Shown here piece after piece: positions 19,012-28,487 of a DNA stretch of 64,000 bases. The position numbers and the translations under genes were made by a program. The first letter of the stretch is position 1. Each line of letters begins with the position of its first letter. Below the pieces are notes generated by a model. The model had not been told where the DNA came from. It worked only from the letters and a program-made list of their open reading frames with translations, and made no database searches. The stretch comes from Clostridium sp. C8-1-8 (GTDB lineage: Bacteria > Bacillota > Clostridia > Clostridiales > Clostridiaceae), in contig NZ_JAABNO010000007.1 in NCBI RefSeq assembly GCF_009928445.1, positions 124,001 to 188,000 of the forward strand, given 5' to 3'.

Positions 19012-19455
19012 CTATTTCATCGAGTCTAATAAAGCTTTCATGCTTTCCCTGATGTTTTCTAGCTTTTCAGGTGAAAGTTTAGTGTTTTCAAGCAATTTAT
19101 AAGGAATGCATTCAGCAGACATTTTTTTGTTTTTTCCTTCTTCGGTCAGTTTTATAATTACGTTTCGTTCGTCTTCTTTATCTCTGATTCTTACTATTAA
19201 ATTAGAAGCTTCTAGCTTTTTTAGTAGAGGAGTTAAAGTACCAGAATCAAGATAAAGTCTGCTTCCTAACTCTTTAACAGTTACACCATCTTTTTCCCAA
19301 AGAGCTAGTAATGTTATATATTGAGTATAAGTAAGACCTAAGTTATCAAGAAAAGGTCTATAGCCTTTAATTATCTCTTTAGAACAAGCGTAGATAGCAA
19401 AACATAATTGGTTATCTAATTTTAACAGTTCATCTTTTAATTCGTTCTCATTCAT
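19012..19455 (-). CDS. ohrR: OhrR-like MarR-family organic-peroxide regulator
   Basis: A MarR-fold repressor of 147 residues. The N-terminal LDNQLCFAIYACSKE block contains Cys18 at the position of the peroxide-sensing Cys of OhrR. The winged helix follows (LGSRLYLDSGTLTPLLKKLE, RDKEDERNVIIKLTEEG). Oxidation of the Cys releases DNA in the family. It lies 2 bp after a glutathione peroxidase gene in one operon, and matching 15-bp boxes precede this operon and the second peroxidase gene, so it probably controls both and itself. Confidence 0.85.
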   Translation of the reverse strand: MNENELKDELLKLDNQLCFAIYACSKEIIKGYRPFLDNLGLTYTQYITLLALWEKDGVTVKELGSRLYLDSGTLTPLLKKLEASNLIVRIRDKEDERNVIIKLTEEGKNKKMSAECIPYKLLENTKLSPEKLENIRESMKALLDSMK

Positions 19456-19457
19456 GT

Positions 19458-19940
19458 TTACACGTCCTTTAAAAGTTTAGTAATATCCTCCTCAATCTTT
19501 GAAGGAACTGTAGTTGGGGCATATCTGTCTACTACATTTCCTTTTGAATCTACTAAGAATTTAGTAAAATTCCACTTTACTGCTTTGCTTAAAACTCCGC
19601 CTTTTTGAGAAGTTAAATATTTGTATATTGGATGAGCGTTTTCTCCATTAACATCAACCTTCTCAAACATTTTGAAAGTTACTCCATAATTTAACATGCA
19701 GAAGCTTTTAATTTCATCGCTGTTTCCTGGATCTTGACTAGCAAATTGATTGCAAGGGAATCCAAGAATTTCGAATTTTTCATTGCCAAGCTTCTTGTAC
19801 AAAGCTTCTAACTCTTCGAATTGAGGAGTTAGTCCACACTTACTTGCAGTGTTTACTATAAGTAATACTTTACCCTTATATTGAGAAAAGTCAACCTCTT
19901 TACCATCTATATCTGTAGCTTTAAAATCATATATACTCAT
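19458..19940 (-). CDS. glutathione-peroxidase-family thiol peroxidase
   Basis: The catalytic tetrad is visible: Cys in TASKCGLTPQ, Gln in GFPCNQFASQDPG, and Trp and Asn in VKWNFTKFLVD. The selenocysteine position is Cys, so in bacteria such enzymes usually use thioredoxin to reduce organic and hydrogen peroxide. The cytoplasmic protein is about 160 residues. The start is the ATG of MSIYDF because GGAGG lies 8 nt before it; the upstream in-frame ATG overlaps that site. First gene of an operon with ohrR. Confidence 0.9.
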   Translation of the reverse strand: MSIYDFKATDIDGKEVDFSQYKGKVLLIVNTASKCGLTPQFEELEALYKKLGNEKFEILGFPCNQFASQDPGNSDEIKSFCMLNYGVTFKMFEKVDVNGENAHPIYKYLTSQKGGVLSKAVKWNFTKFLVDSKGNVVDRYAPTTVPSKIEEDITKLLKDV

Positions 19941-19965
19941 TTTTAATACCTCCAATAATATTGAA

Positions 19966-19995
19966 CTTAATTGAATTGTGTAAAATTTAATTGGT
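19966..19995 (-). promoter_or_regulatory. tandem OhrR-type boxes before gpx-ohrR
   Basis: Two adjacent 15-bp units on the plus strand, CTTAATTGAATTGTG and TAAAATTTAATTGGT. They share the AATT-N-AATTG core with the two units before the second peroxidase gene and lie 26-55 bp before the gpx start. Confidence 0.6.
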
Positions 19996-20242
19996 AATAT
20001 AAATATATCACTTATATATTTATATGTAAATACAAATAAACGAATTGTGATAAATTGTTAAAATTACATATTTTTTAGACCGAAGAAGTTTCCTATAGAT
20101 ATATTATTTCTAAGTATTAATTTATAATACTACTAAGCCTTATTATAATTGTTCATATAAAAAGATATTTTGATGTAGTTTACGAAATAGATACCAGGTA
20201 AGTAATATATCTAAGATATTGATGCTTTGTAGTCTATATAAA

Positions 20243-20788
20243 TTATAATAAAGCTTCTATATAACTTTCCATGCTAAGTGGATCCACAGGAGATTCAAAT
20301 CTTCCTATTATTTTTCCATCTCTATCAATTAAAAATTTAGTGAAGTTCCATTTTATAGAGTCATCTAATAGGTAGTGAGGATACTTTTCTTCTAAAAATG
20401 CATTGAAGAACTTTTGCTCTGGATCATTCAGATTGAAACCTCTAAAAGGTTTTTCTGAAGTAAGATATTTGAATAATGGAGTAGTATCTTTTCCTCTTAC
20501 CTCTGATTTTTCAAACATATTAAATGTAACTCCGTAATTTATAGAACAAACATTTTTAATATCATCATTTGAACCAGGCTCTTGATTCTCAAACTGATTT
20601 GAAGGAAATCCTAATATTTCTAAGCCTTGATCTTTATATTTTAAATATAATTTTTGTAAATCTTCAAGTTGAGGTGCAAAACCACATTTAGTTGCAGTGT
20701 TTACAACTATTAAAACCTTACCTTTGTATTGAGATAATTCAACTTCTTTTCCGTCAATGTTGTTTACCTTAAAATCATAAATACTCAT
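20243..20788 (-). CDS. second glutathione-peroxidase-family protein
   Basis: A paralogue of the peroxidase at 19458, with Cys in TATKCGFAPQ, Gln in GFPSNQFENQEPG and Trp-Asn in IKWNFTKFLID. It is 181 residues because it has an insertion (about 115-140, FRGFNLNDPEQKFF) typical of the longer subgroup. The start is supported by GGGAGATG before the ATG. It is transcribed alone from a promoter region with tandem 15-bp OhrR-type boxes. Confidence 0.9.
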   Translation of the reverse strand: MSIYDFKVNNIDGKEVELSQYKGKVLIVVNTATKCGFAPQLEDLQKLYLKYKDQGLEILGFPSNQFENQEPGSNDDIKNVCSINYGVTFNMFEKSEVRGKDTTPLFKYLTSEKPFRGFNLNDPEQKFFNAFLEEKYPHYLLDDSIKWNFTKFLIDRDGKIIGRFESPVDPLSMESYIEALL

Positions 20789-20808
20789 TTATAACATCTC
20801 CCATTTAG

Positions 20809-20838
20809 TAAAATTAAATTGTATAAAATCGAATTGCA
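20809..20838 (-). promoter_or_regulatory. tandem OhrR-type boxes before the second peroxidase gene
   Basis: TAAAATTAAATTGTA and TAAAATCGAATTGCA are adjacent 15-bp direct repeats, 20-50 bp before the ATG. They resemble the known OhrR operator core (ACAATT-N-AATTGT). Confidence 0.65.
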
Positions 20839-20995
20839 TACACACATCATAGCATGAAAAAAATGTAATGTAAATATATATTTTTATTTTTTTATTAAAA
20901 ATTTCACAAGCCCTGATAATTAACTGAAACGTTGACTTTTAAACGTATTAATGCTATATTTAGTCATGAATTAAAACCTTATAAGGGGTAGTATT

Positions 20996-21412
20996 ATGAA
21001 GATAACGCAGGAAGTAGATTACGCTTTAAGAGTAGTTTTATACTTTTGTAAGCTAGATTATGGTACAAAAATAGAAGCTAGATCAATATCAGAACATGAA
21101 AAGGTTCCTATAAGATTTCTACTTAAGATACTAAGAAAATTAACTCATGCCAAGATAGTTAATTCTTATAGAGGGGTTAATGGAGGGTATTCTTTAGCGA
21201 AGCTTCCAGAAGAAATTCGCTTGAATGATGTTATAGAAGCTATAGACGGTCCTACTTATGTTGCAAAGTGCATCGGAGAGCCTGATATTTGTAATGCTAA
21301 CAGAGCTGGGAAGTGTCAATTACATAATGCATTAAATAAGATTCAAAACATAGTAAGCGAGCAGCTTAATGGTATAACTTTTGATGATATAATGAATGGA
21401 AGAGTTAATTAG
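20996..21412 (+). CDS. Rrf2-family regulator with a three-cysteine cluster motif
   Basis: The 138-residue winged-helix protein starts KITQEVDYALRVVLYF and has the recognition region PIRFLLKILRKL and the wing YRGVNGGYSLAK. Cys92, Cys99 and Cys107 (CIGEPDICN..GKCQLH) match the iron-sulfur ligands of IscR/NsrR-like members, so it probably senses Fe-S status, nitric oxide or redox. No isc/suf genes are adjacent, so the targets are not evident. AAGGGG precedes the ATG, and a terminator follows directly. Confidence 0.87.
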   Translation: MKITQEVDYALRVVLYFCKLDYGTKIEARSISEHEKVPIRFLLKILRKLTHAKIVNSYRGVNGGYSLAKLPEEIRLNDVIEAIDGPTYVAKCIGEPDICNANRAGKCQLHNALNKIQNIVSEQLNGITFDDIMNGRVN

Positions 21413-21438
21413 GGGTTATATACCCTAATTTTTTTTAT
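21404..21438 (+). terminator. terminator of the Rrf2 gene
   Basis: AATTAGGG and CCCTAATT arms around GTTATATA are followed by a T run. The stem includes the stop codon. Confidence 0.8.
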
Positions 21439-21781
21439 TCTTTATGCAACCCATGAAGGACAAAATATCTCCAAAGTATAATTGGAAGGCTTGTGTTTTT
21501 TATAGGAAAATCATGTTTTAGATAAAGCTGTGGATAAATATCCGTACTATGTTAGCATTTTTTACTGTAACCGATTATATTGTATATGGATAATAGTAAA
21601 AAGATTATGAGATAATAGTTATGTACATTTTTAACTAATTATATAACCATAATTTATATAAATCTTTGTTTAAGTAAATACTAGTATAATTATCAAAGTA
21701 ATTAATAAAGATGTGCCACTTCAATCCAAGATATAAACTTCAATATGAAGTGGTACAATATATACTTTAAGGGAGGATGCT
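21439..21781 (+). other. intergenic region upstream of the second CNNM gene
   Basis: No ORF is supported. It holds a stretch also present before argJ (21516-21546) and a hairpin, GTGCCACTTCA / TGAAGTGGTAC (21715-21758), that lies in the leader of the CNNM gene and has no T run. Confidence 0.5.
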
Positions 21782-23080
21782 ATGGAGGAAAATTTAATTA
21801 TAAGCATTTTACTGGTAGTTGTTTTAATTGCTATAAATGCATTTCTTGTAGCTGCAGAAATGTCCATAGTATCTTTGAATAAGAATAAGATAGGACTTTT
21901 AGCTGATAAAGGAAATAAAAAAGCTATATTGCTTAGAACCCTTACTCAAGAACCAAGTAAGTTCCTTGCTACCATTCAAGTTGGTATAACCCTTGCAGGA
22001 TTTTTTGCCAGTGCATCTGCAGCAACGAGCTTATCAAATAGTTTTGGCAGGCTTTTGCATAAATATAATATACCGTATAGTGATCAAATAGCTTTAGTTT
22101 TGATAACAGTAGTAATCTCTTATTTCACTCTAGTGCTTGGAGAGTTGTTCCCAAAAAGATTAGCACTAAAGAAGTCAGAGTCAGTTGCCATGTTCACTGT
22201 AAAACCTATAGTTATGATATCTAAGGTAACTGTACCTTTTGTAAGATTTTTATCCTTTTCCACTAATTTGCTAATAAGACTTTTTGGCATAGATATGAAC
22301 AATATGGAGGAAAGAGTCTCTGAAGAAGAAATAAAATCCTTGATAGAAGTTGGAAAAGAGCATGGGGTCATAAATGAAACTGAAAGAGAAATGATAAATG
22401 GAATCTTTAAGTTTGATGATAAGCTAGCTAAGGAAGTTATGATTCCGAGAACAGAAGTGTTTATGCTAGATGCTAACATAAAAATAGCAGATGCTATTGA
22501 GGAAATTGTAAGTGAGAAGTTTTCAAGAATACCAGTATATGAGGATGAAATCGATAATGTAATAGGTATTCTTTATACTAAGGATATATTTAGTCAGTTT
22601 ATAACTAAGGATATAGATGATATAGAAATCAAAAGTTTAATAAGAGAGCCTTACTTTGTACCAGAGACAAAGCATATTGACGAATTGTTTAAAGACATAA
22701 AGGAAACAAAAAGTCATATGGCTATCTTAATAGATGAGTATGGTGGTTTTTCAGGGATTGTAACCTTGGAAGATTTGGTGGAAGAGGTTATGGGTAATAT
22801 ATCAGATGAATATGACGAAGATGAGCAAGAAGTAAGGAAGATAGATGACAATACCTATAGTGTAGACGGACTTTTGTCTATCTATAGAGTAAATGAGTTA
22901 TTGCATCTCAATATGAGTTCTGAAGACACAGATACTATTGGAGGATTTGTACTGGAGCTTCTGGGGGCTATCCCGAAGGACATAGAAGATTCCGTAGTTG
23001 AGTATGATAATGTAATATTAAAAATAGAAGAGATGAGTGAAAAAAGAGTAGAACGTGTAAAGATATTTATTCAGAAGTAA
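21782..23080 (+). CDS. CNNM/HlyC-CorC family membrane protein, second copy
   Basis: Same layout as the 8292 gene: DUF21 membrane domain, CBS pair (MIPRTEVF, FSRIPVYED, AILIDEYGGFSGIVTLEDLVEEVMG) and CorC_HlyC domain, 432 residues. The two copies share long identical blocks such as NKKAI, LATIQVGITLA and EEIKSL, so they are paralogues with probably overlapping cation-export roles. GGGAGG precedes the ATG. It is monocistronic with a strong terminator. Confidence 0.88.
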   Translation: MEENLIISILLVVVLIAINAFLVAAEMSIVSLNKNKIGLLADKGNKKAILLRTLTQEPSKFLATIQVGITLAGFFASASAATSLSNSFGRLLHKYNIPYSDQIALVLITVVISYFTLVLGELFPKRLALKKSESVAMFTVKPIVMISKVTVPFVRFLSFSTNLLIRLFGIDMNNMEERVSEEEIKSLIEVGKEHGVINETEREMINGIFKFDDKLAKEVMIPRTEVFMLDANIKIADAIEEIVSEKFSRIPVYEDEIDNVIGILYTKDIFSQFITKDIDDIEIKSLIREPYFVPETKHIDELFKDIKETKSHMAILIDEYGGFSGIVTLEDLVEEVMGNISDEYDEDEQEVRKIDDNTYSVDGLLSIYRVNELLHLNMSSEDTDTIGGFVLELLGAIPKDIEDSVVEYDNVILKIEEMSEKRVERVKIFIQK

Positions 23081-23083
23081 TCT

Positions 23084-23123
23084 AAGCAGCCACAAGAATT
23101 TAATTCTTGTGGCTGCTTTTTTA
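23084..23123 (+). terminator. terminator of the second CNNM gene
   Basis: AAGCAGCCACAAGAA and TTCTTGTGGCTGCTT form a perfect stem with a TTTAA loop, followed by a T run. Confidence 0.93.
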
Positions 23124-23438
23124 CTATCATTGAAGATAAAATGTATAAGTATTTGGATGAGGTTTAAATTAAGCATCAATAAGAAATATATTACGGAAGC
23201 TAAGTTTATACGAGTTTATTATCAAGTATATATTATGTGTTTAAAAAGCAAAATATAAATCAAAGAGTAAATTATATGTTATATTTATGCATTTTGACCT
23301 CGTTAATTAATTAATGGATGTAATACTGTGTAGCCTATTTGTCTATGAATTGCTTTACATAATGTGATATAGTGCTGTGCTGTGTTTTGTAATTAAATAA
23401 GCACAAAAAAATAAATAGAATTTTTATTCAAAACTATT

Positions 23439-23471
23439 GCATAATTATAAAGTTTGTATGTATAATTATAA
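23439..23471 (+). promoter_or_regulatory. argG promoter with two ARG-box-like repeats
   Basis: A sigma-A promoter, TTGCAT (23438-23443), 18-bp spacer and TATAAT (23462-23467), is overlapped by two near-identical 13-bp sequences, TGCATAATTATAA (23439) and TGTATAATTATAA (23459). They start exactly 20 bp apart, so both lie on one helix face. They resemble ArgR half-sites. The rest of the 23124-23506 gap shows nothing clear. Confidence 0.6.
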
Positions 23472-23506
23472 CATGTTGAAAATGAAAATGTTGGAGGGTG
23501 TTTTTA

Positions 23507-24712
23507 ATGGCGAAATTAAATAAGGTAGTTTTAGCATATTCAGGTGGACTTGATACATCTATAATAATATCTTGGCTTAAGGAAAACTATGGCTGTGAAG
23601 TAGTTGCTGTAGTAGGAGATGTTGGTCAAGGCGATGAATTGGAAGGCTTAAGAGATAGAGCTATTAATACAGGTGCTTCCGAATTTTATGTAGCGGATTT
23701 AAAAGAAGAGTTAGTTAATGATTTTATATTCCCTTGTCTTAAGGCAAATGCCATATACGAAGGGAAATATCTTTTAGGAACATCTTTTGCAAGACCTATA
23801 ATAGCTAAAAGACTTGTGGAGATAGCAAAAAATGTTGGAGCTGATGCAATAGCTCACGGATGTACAGGAAAAGGAAACGACCAGGTTAGATTTGAACTTG
23901 GAATTAAGGCTTTTGCACCAAGCATGAAGATAATTGCACCTTGGAGAGAGTGGAACATAAAGTCCAGGGATGAAGAGATAGATTATGCAATAGAAAAAAA
24001 TATACCTATAACTTTAACAAGAGAAACAAATTACAGTAAGGATAAAAATCTATGGCACTTAAGCCATGAAGGCTTGGACTTAGAAAATCCAGAGAATGAA
24101 CCGGATTATGATAAGATTCTTGAACTTTCTGTATCTCCAGAAAAAGCTCCAGATGTACCTACTTATGTAACTATATCCTTTGAACAAGGAATACCTAAGA
24201 AGATTGATGGAGTTGAATACTGTCCTGTAGAAATAATAAAGAAGCTTAATGAAATTGGTGGAAAAAATGGTATTGGAATTGTTGATCTTGTGGAAAATAG
24301 ATTAGTAGGAATGAAGTCTAGAGGTGTATATGAAACTCCAGGAGGAACTATCTTATATTATGCACATAAAGAGTTAGAAACTTTATGTTTAGATAGAGAG
24401 ACTTCTCACTACAAAGAGCTAGTGGCTACAAAGTTTGGTGAGTTAGTTTATTTTGGTCTATGGTTTACTCCATTAAGAGAAGCCTTAAGTGCTTTTATAG
24501 ATAAGACACAAGAAACAGTTACAGGAGATGTAAAGTTAAAGCTTTATAAAGGTAACATAATGAATGCAGGAATAACATCACCTTATTCATTGTATAGTGA
24601 AGAGATAGCAACCTTTGGAGCTGATCAAGTATATAACCAAAAGGATGCAGAAGGCTTCATAAACTTATTCGGATTACCAATAACAGTTAAGTCAATGCTT
24701 TCAAAAAAATAG
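23507..24712 (+). CDS. argG: argininosuccinate synthase
   Basis: ATP-dependent joining of citrulline and aspartate. The N-terminal [15 protein letters not shown] is the ATP pyrophosphatase P-loop. [15 protein letters not shown] and RGVYETPGG are further family blocks. About 401 residues, the usual length. GGAGGG favours ATG 23507 over the in-frame GTG at 23498. First gene of the arginine cluster, 10 bp before argH. Confidence 0.97.
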   Translation: MAKLNKVVLAYSGGLDTSIIISWLKENYGCEVVAVVGDVGQGDELEGLRDRAINTGASEFYVADLKEELVNDFIFPCLKANAIYEGKYLLGTSFARPIIAKRLVEIAKNVGADAIAHGCTGKGNDQVRFELGIKAFAPSMKIIAPWREWNIKSRDEEIDYAIEKNIPITLTRETNYSKDKNLWHLSHEGLDLENPENEPDYDKILELSVSPEKAPDVPTYVTISFEQGIPKKIDGVEYCPVEIIKKLNEIGGKNGIGIVDLVENRLVGMKSRGVYETPGGTILYYAHKELETLCLDRETSHYKELVATKFGELVYFGLWFTPLREALSAFIDKTQETVTGDVKLKLYKGNIMNAGITSPYSLYSEEIATFGADQVYNQKDAEGFINLFGLPITVKSMLSKK

Positions 24713-24722
24713 GAGGTAATTT

Positions 24723-26108
24723 ATGAAACTTTGGGGTGGAAGATTTCAAAAGGAAACAAATAGTTTAGTCAATGCATTTCATTCTTCCATATCTTTTGAT
24801 TATAGATTATATGAAGAAGATATCACTGGAAGTATAGCTCATGCGAAAATGCTTGCAAGCTGTAACGTTATTTCCTTTGATGATATGGAGAAGATTGTTG
24901 AAGGGCTTAGTGCTATATTAGCTGATATAAAAGAAGGCAAAGTTGAATTTTCAGAGGCTGCTGAAGACATACACATGAATGTGGAGACAATGCTGATAAA
25001 GAACATAGGTGAAGTAGGAAAGAAGCTTCATACAGGAAGAAGCAGAAATGATCAAGTAGCCTTAGATTTGAGGATGTATGTTAAAAAGGAAATTAAAAAA
25101 GTAGAAAGCTTACTAATTAAGCTGGAAACCTCCATATATAACATAGCTTCGGAAAATATGGGAACAATAATGCCAGGATATACTCATCTGCAAAAGGCAC
25201 AGCCTATAACCTTTGCACATCATCTTCTGGCTTATGGGGAGATGTTTAAGAGAGACTACTTAAGGCTTGAGGATTGTTATAAAAGAATGAACTTTTCTCC
25301 ATTGGGAAGTGGTGCATTAGCTGCAACCACTTACCCATTGGATAGATATATGGTAATGGAGCAATTGGGGTTTGATGACATTACTATGAATAGTTTAGAC
25401 GGGGTATCTGATAGGGATTACGTAATAGAACTTAATAGCGCTTTAGCAATAATAATGATGCATTTATCGAGGTTTTCCGAGGAAATAATCCTTTGGTGCA
25501 GTGGAGAATTTGGGTTCATAGAATTAGATGATGGATTTTCAACTGGTTCAAGTATAATGCCTCAAAAGAAGAATCCTGATGTGGCAGAGCTTGTAAGAGG
25601 AAAGACTGGAAGAGTTTACGGGGGGCTTATAACTCTTTTAACTATGATGAAGGGACTTCCATTAGCTTATAACAAAGATATGCAGGAAGATAAGGAAGCT
25701 ATTTTTGATAGCTTGGATACAGTAAAGTTATGTATCGATGTATTCAGTGACATGCTTTCAACGGTGAAGGTTAATAAGGAGAAAATGAGAGATGCAGCTG
25801 GTGAAGGATTTACCAATGCTACCGATGGAGCAGATTATTTAGTAAACAAAGGCATGGCTTTTAGAGATGCTCATAAGGTGATTGGACAGCTGGTTTTTTA
25901 TTGCATTGAAAAGAAAACAAAGTTGGAAGCTTTAAGTTTAGAGGAGTTCAAGGGCTTTTCAGAGCTATTTGACAAGGATATCTATGAGGTTTTAGATCTA
26001 AATGCTTGTGTTGAAAGAAGAAATGTTATAGGGGGGCCAAGTAAATCCTCTGTAAGCATACAACTAGACAATCTAAAATACTTTATTAAGAAAGAGCAGA
26101 AACTATAA
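24723..26108 (+). CDS. argH: argininosuccinate lyase
   Basis: Fumarase/aspartase-superfamily enzyme that splits argininosuccinate into arginine and fumarate. The signature [15 protein letters not shown] is intact, and [14 protein letters not shown] and [11 protein letters not shown] carry the other active-site residues. The 461 residues are typical. AGGAGG lies 7 nt upstream of ATG. It follows argG by 10 bp and precedes argC by 12 bp. Confidence 0.97.
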   Translation: MKLWGGRFQKETNSLVNAFHSSISFDYRLYEEDITGSIAHAKMLASCNVISFDDMEKIVEGLSAILADIKEGKVEFSEAAEDIHMNVETMLIKNIGEVGKKLHTGRSRNDQVALDLRMYVKKEIKKVESLLIKLETSIYNIASENMGTIMPGYTHLQKAQPITFAHHLLAYGEMFKRDYLRLEDCYKRMNFSPLGSGALAATTYPLDRYMVMEQLGFDDITMNSLDGVSDRDYVIELNSALAIIMMHLSRFSEEIILWCSGEFGFIELDDGFSTGSSIMPQKKNPDVAELVRGKTGRVYGGLITLLTMMKGLPLAYNKDMQEDKEAIFDSLDTVKLCIDVFSDMLSTVKVNKEKMRDAAGEGFTNATDGADYLVNKGMAFRDAHKVIGQLVFYCIEKKTKLEALSLEEFKGFSELFDKDIYEVLDLNACVERRNVIGGPSKSSVSIQLDNLKYFIKKEQKL

Positions 26109-26120
26109 GGGGGATGTTAG

Positions 26121-27164
26121 GTGAACAAGTTAAAGGTTGGAATAATAGGAGCTACAGGATATGTTGGAATAGAGCTTTTAAGACTTCTGCTTACTCATAG
26201 TGAAGTTGAAGTTGCAGCTATTAGCTCTTCTTCCTTTGAGAAAATGAAAATTACTGATGTGTATCCAAACTTACTTGGGTATACATCTCTTATATGTGAA
26301 AGTGCCCAGGAGGTTATTGCTAAAAGTGAGCTTCTCTTTTTAGCACTTCCACATGGCTTAAGCGAAGAAATAGCTGATACTGCCTTAGCACAAGGTAAAA
26401 AAGTAGTGGACTTAGGAGCGGATTTTAGACTGGAAGATGAAAGTGAATATGAAAAATGGTATGGGAAAAAATTCTTAAATGGTAGTCTTCATGAAAAGTC
26501 TGTTTACGGACTTTGTGAAGTAAATAGAGAGCTTATTAAAGAATCTTCAATAATAGCTAATCCAGGATGTTTTCCTACATCAATTGCTTTAGCTTTAATT
26601 CCTCTGTTAAAAAACAAACTGATTAAGAAGGATATGATAATAATAGATTCAAAATCAGGGGTAACAGGAGCTGGAAGAGGACTTTCTTTGACTTCTCATT
26701 ATGCAGAAAGTAATGAGAATATATCTCCCTACAAGATCGGAGGAGTTCACAGACATATTCCTGAAATAGAGCAAAGTCTAAGCAAAGCCTTTGGAGAAGA
26801 GATAAGAGTTGTATTTACACCACATCTCATACCAGTAAATAGAGGAATTCTTTCAACTATATATTGTGAGTTAAGCGAAGATGTTAACTACGATAAAGTT
26901 TATGAAACCTTAGTTGAAACTTATAACAATGAGCAGTTTGTAAATATATTGCCTAAGGGACAGATAGCCTCAATTAAGTCTGTAACCCTGTCAAACAACT
27001 GTCAGATATCAGTTCACTTTGATGACAGGACCAATAAACTAATACTATGCTCAGTGATAGATAACATGATTAAAGGAGCCGCAGGGCAAGCTATACAAAA
27101 TATGAACATAATGATGGGGTACCCGGAGAATAAGGGACTAGAATTCTTGGCACCAGCTTTTTAA
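26121..27164 (+). CDS. argC: N-acetyl-gamma-glutamyl-phosphate reductase
   Basis: NADPH-dependent reductase of the acetylated pathway. It has the N-terminal GIIGATGYVGIELLRLL dinucleotide fold and the active-site Cys in IANPGCFPTSIALAL. Length about 347 residues, normal. The start is GTG with AAGGGGG upstream. Co-transcribed with argGH. Confidence 0.96.
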   Translation: MNKLKVGIIGATGYVGIELLRLLLTHSEVEVAAISSSSFEKMKITDVYPNLLGYTSLICESAQEVIAKSELLFLALPHGLSEEIADTALAQGKKVVDLGADFRLEDESEYEKWYGKKFLNGSLHEKSVYGLCEVNRELIKESSIIANPGCFPTSIALALIPLLKNKLIKKDMIIIDSKSGVTGAGRGLSLTSHYAESNENISPYKIGGVHRHIPEIEQSLSKAFGEEIRVVFTPHLIPVNRGILSTIYCELSEDVNYDKVYETLVETYNNEQFVNILPKGQIASIKSVTLSNNCQISVHFDDRTNKLILCSVIDNMIKGAAGQAIQNMNIMMGYPENKGLEFLAPAF

Positions 27165-27245
27165 CATCTAATTTTTTATTCTTTAGGAGATTATATTTTA
27201 GATAAAGCTATGGATAAGTATGCGTATATAGAAGGAGGATTAATA

Positions 27246-28463
27246 ATGGATATTTTAGTAGGTGGAGTAACAGCGCCAAAGGGCTTTGTAGCTTCAGGTA
27301 TACATTGTGGACTTAAAAAGAAAAAGGAAAAGAAAGACTTAGCACTGATATATTCAGAAAAGATATGTGATGCAGCAGCTGTATATACTCAGAATAAAGT
27401 AAAAGGCTGTCCTATACTAGTTACTGAGAAAAATCTTTTAGATTATAAGGCTCAGGCTATCATAGTAAATAGTGGCAATGCTAATACTTGCACTGGTGAA
27501 GATGGAATCATTAAAGCAAATAAAATGGCTGAACTAGTAGCATCGAGGTTAGGAATAAACAAAGAAGATGTGGTTGTTGCTTCCACTGGTGTTATAGGTG
27601 TTCCTCTAAATATAGAAGCTATTGAGAGCGGTATGGATGAACTTGTTAACAGCATAAACAAAAACGGAAATATCGATGCAAGAGAAGCTATTATGACAAC
27701 AGATACTATTAAAAAGGAAGTAGCTGTTTCCATAAAAGTTGGAGATAAAAAGGTTACTATAGGTGCTATGGCTAAGGGATCAGGAATGATACATCCTAAT
27801 ATGGCAACTATGCTCGGTTTTGTAACTACAGATGTAAGCATAGACGGAAGATTGTTAAAGGAAGCTCTTTCTTACGCTACAAATAAAAGTTTTAACAGAA
27901 TAAGTGTAGATGGAGACACTAGTACAAATGATATGGTATCAGTACTGGCAAATGGAATGGCTGGAAACAAAAAGATAGCAGATAAAGATGAAGATTATTA
28001 TAAGTTTGTAAATGCACTGACTTTTGTATGTACTGAGCTTGCTAAACTCATAGCTAAAGACGGTGAAGGTGCTACAAAGATGATTGAATGTTATGTAAAA
28101 GGTGCTTTGAACGAAGAGCATGCAGCGGCTTTGGCAAAGACAGTTATTCAATCCAGTCTAGTTAAAACAGCAGTTTTTGGAGCTGATGCCAACTGGGGAA
28201 GAATTCTATGTGCTCTTGGATACTCAGATGAACCTTTGGAGGTAGATAAGGTTGACGTATCCTTTGACAGCATAAAAGGGTACTTGGAAGTATGTAAGAA
28301 TGGTATGCCTGTACCTTTTAGTGAAGAAAAGGCTAAGCTAGTACTTGGCGAAAGTGAAATATCCATAATAATTGATTTGAAGATGGGTGAAGAAGAAGCT
28401 GTTGCTTGGGGTTGTGACCTAAGTTACGAATATGTAAGAATCAACGGAGACTATAGAACTTAA
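27246..28463 (+). CDS. argJ: bifunctional glutamate N-acetyltransferase / ornithine acetyltransferase
   Basis: ArgJ recycles the acetyl group between acetylornithine and glutamate. The self-cleavage site is visible as GSGMIHPNMATMLGFV, with the nucleophilic Thr in NMATML. The C-terminal block AVFGADANWGRILCALGYS is conserved. The in-frame upstream codon at 27210 is rejected, because GGAGG lies 7-11 nt before ATG 27246. An 80-bp gap before argJ contains a repeated intergenic segment. Confidence 0.96.
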   Translation: MDILVGGVTAPKGFVASGIHCGLKKKKEKKDLALIYSEKICDAAAVYTQNKVKGCPILVTEKNLLDYKAQAIIVNSGNANTCTGEDGIIKANKMAELVASRLGINKEDVVVASTGVIGVPLNIEAIESGMDELVNSINKNGNIDAREAIMTTDTIKKEVAVSIKVGDKKVTIGAMAKGSGMIHPNMATMLGFVTTDVSIDGRLLKEALSYATNKSFNRISVDGDTSTNDMVSVLANGMAGNKKIADKDEDYYKFVNALTFVCTELAKLIAKDGEGATKMIECYVKGALNEEHAAALAKTVIQSSLVKTAVFGADANWGRILCALGYSDEPLEVDKVDVSFDSIKGYLEVCKNGMPVPFSEEKAKLVLGESEISIIIDLKMGEEEAVAWGCDLSYEYVRINGDYRT

Positions 28464-28487
28464 TAGTTATTTAAAGAGGTGACAACT

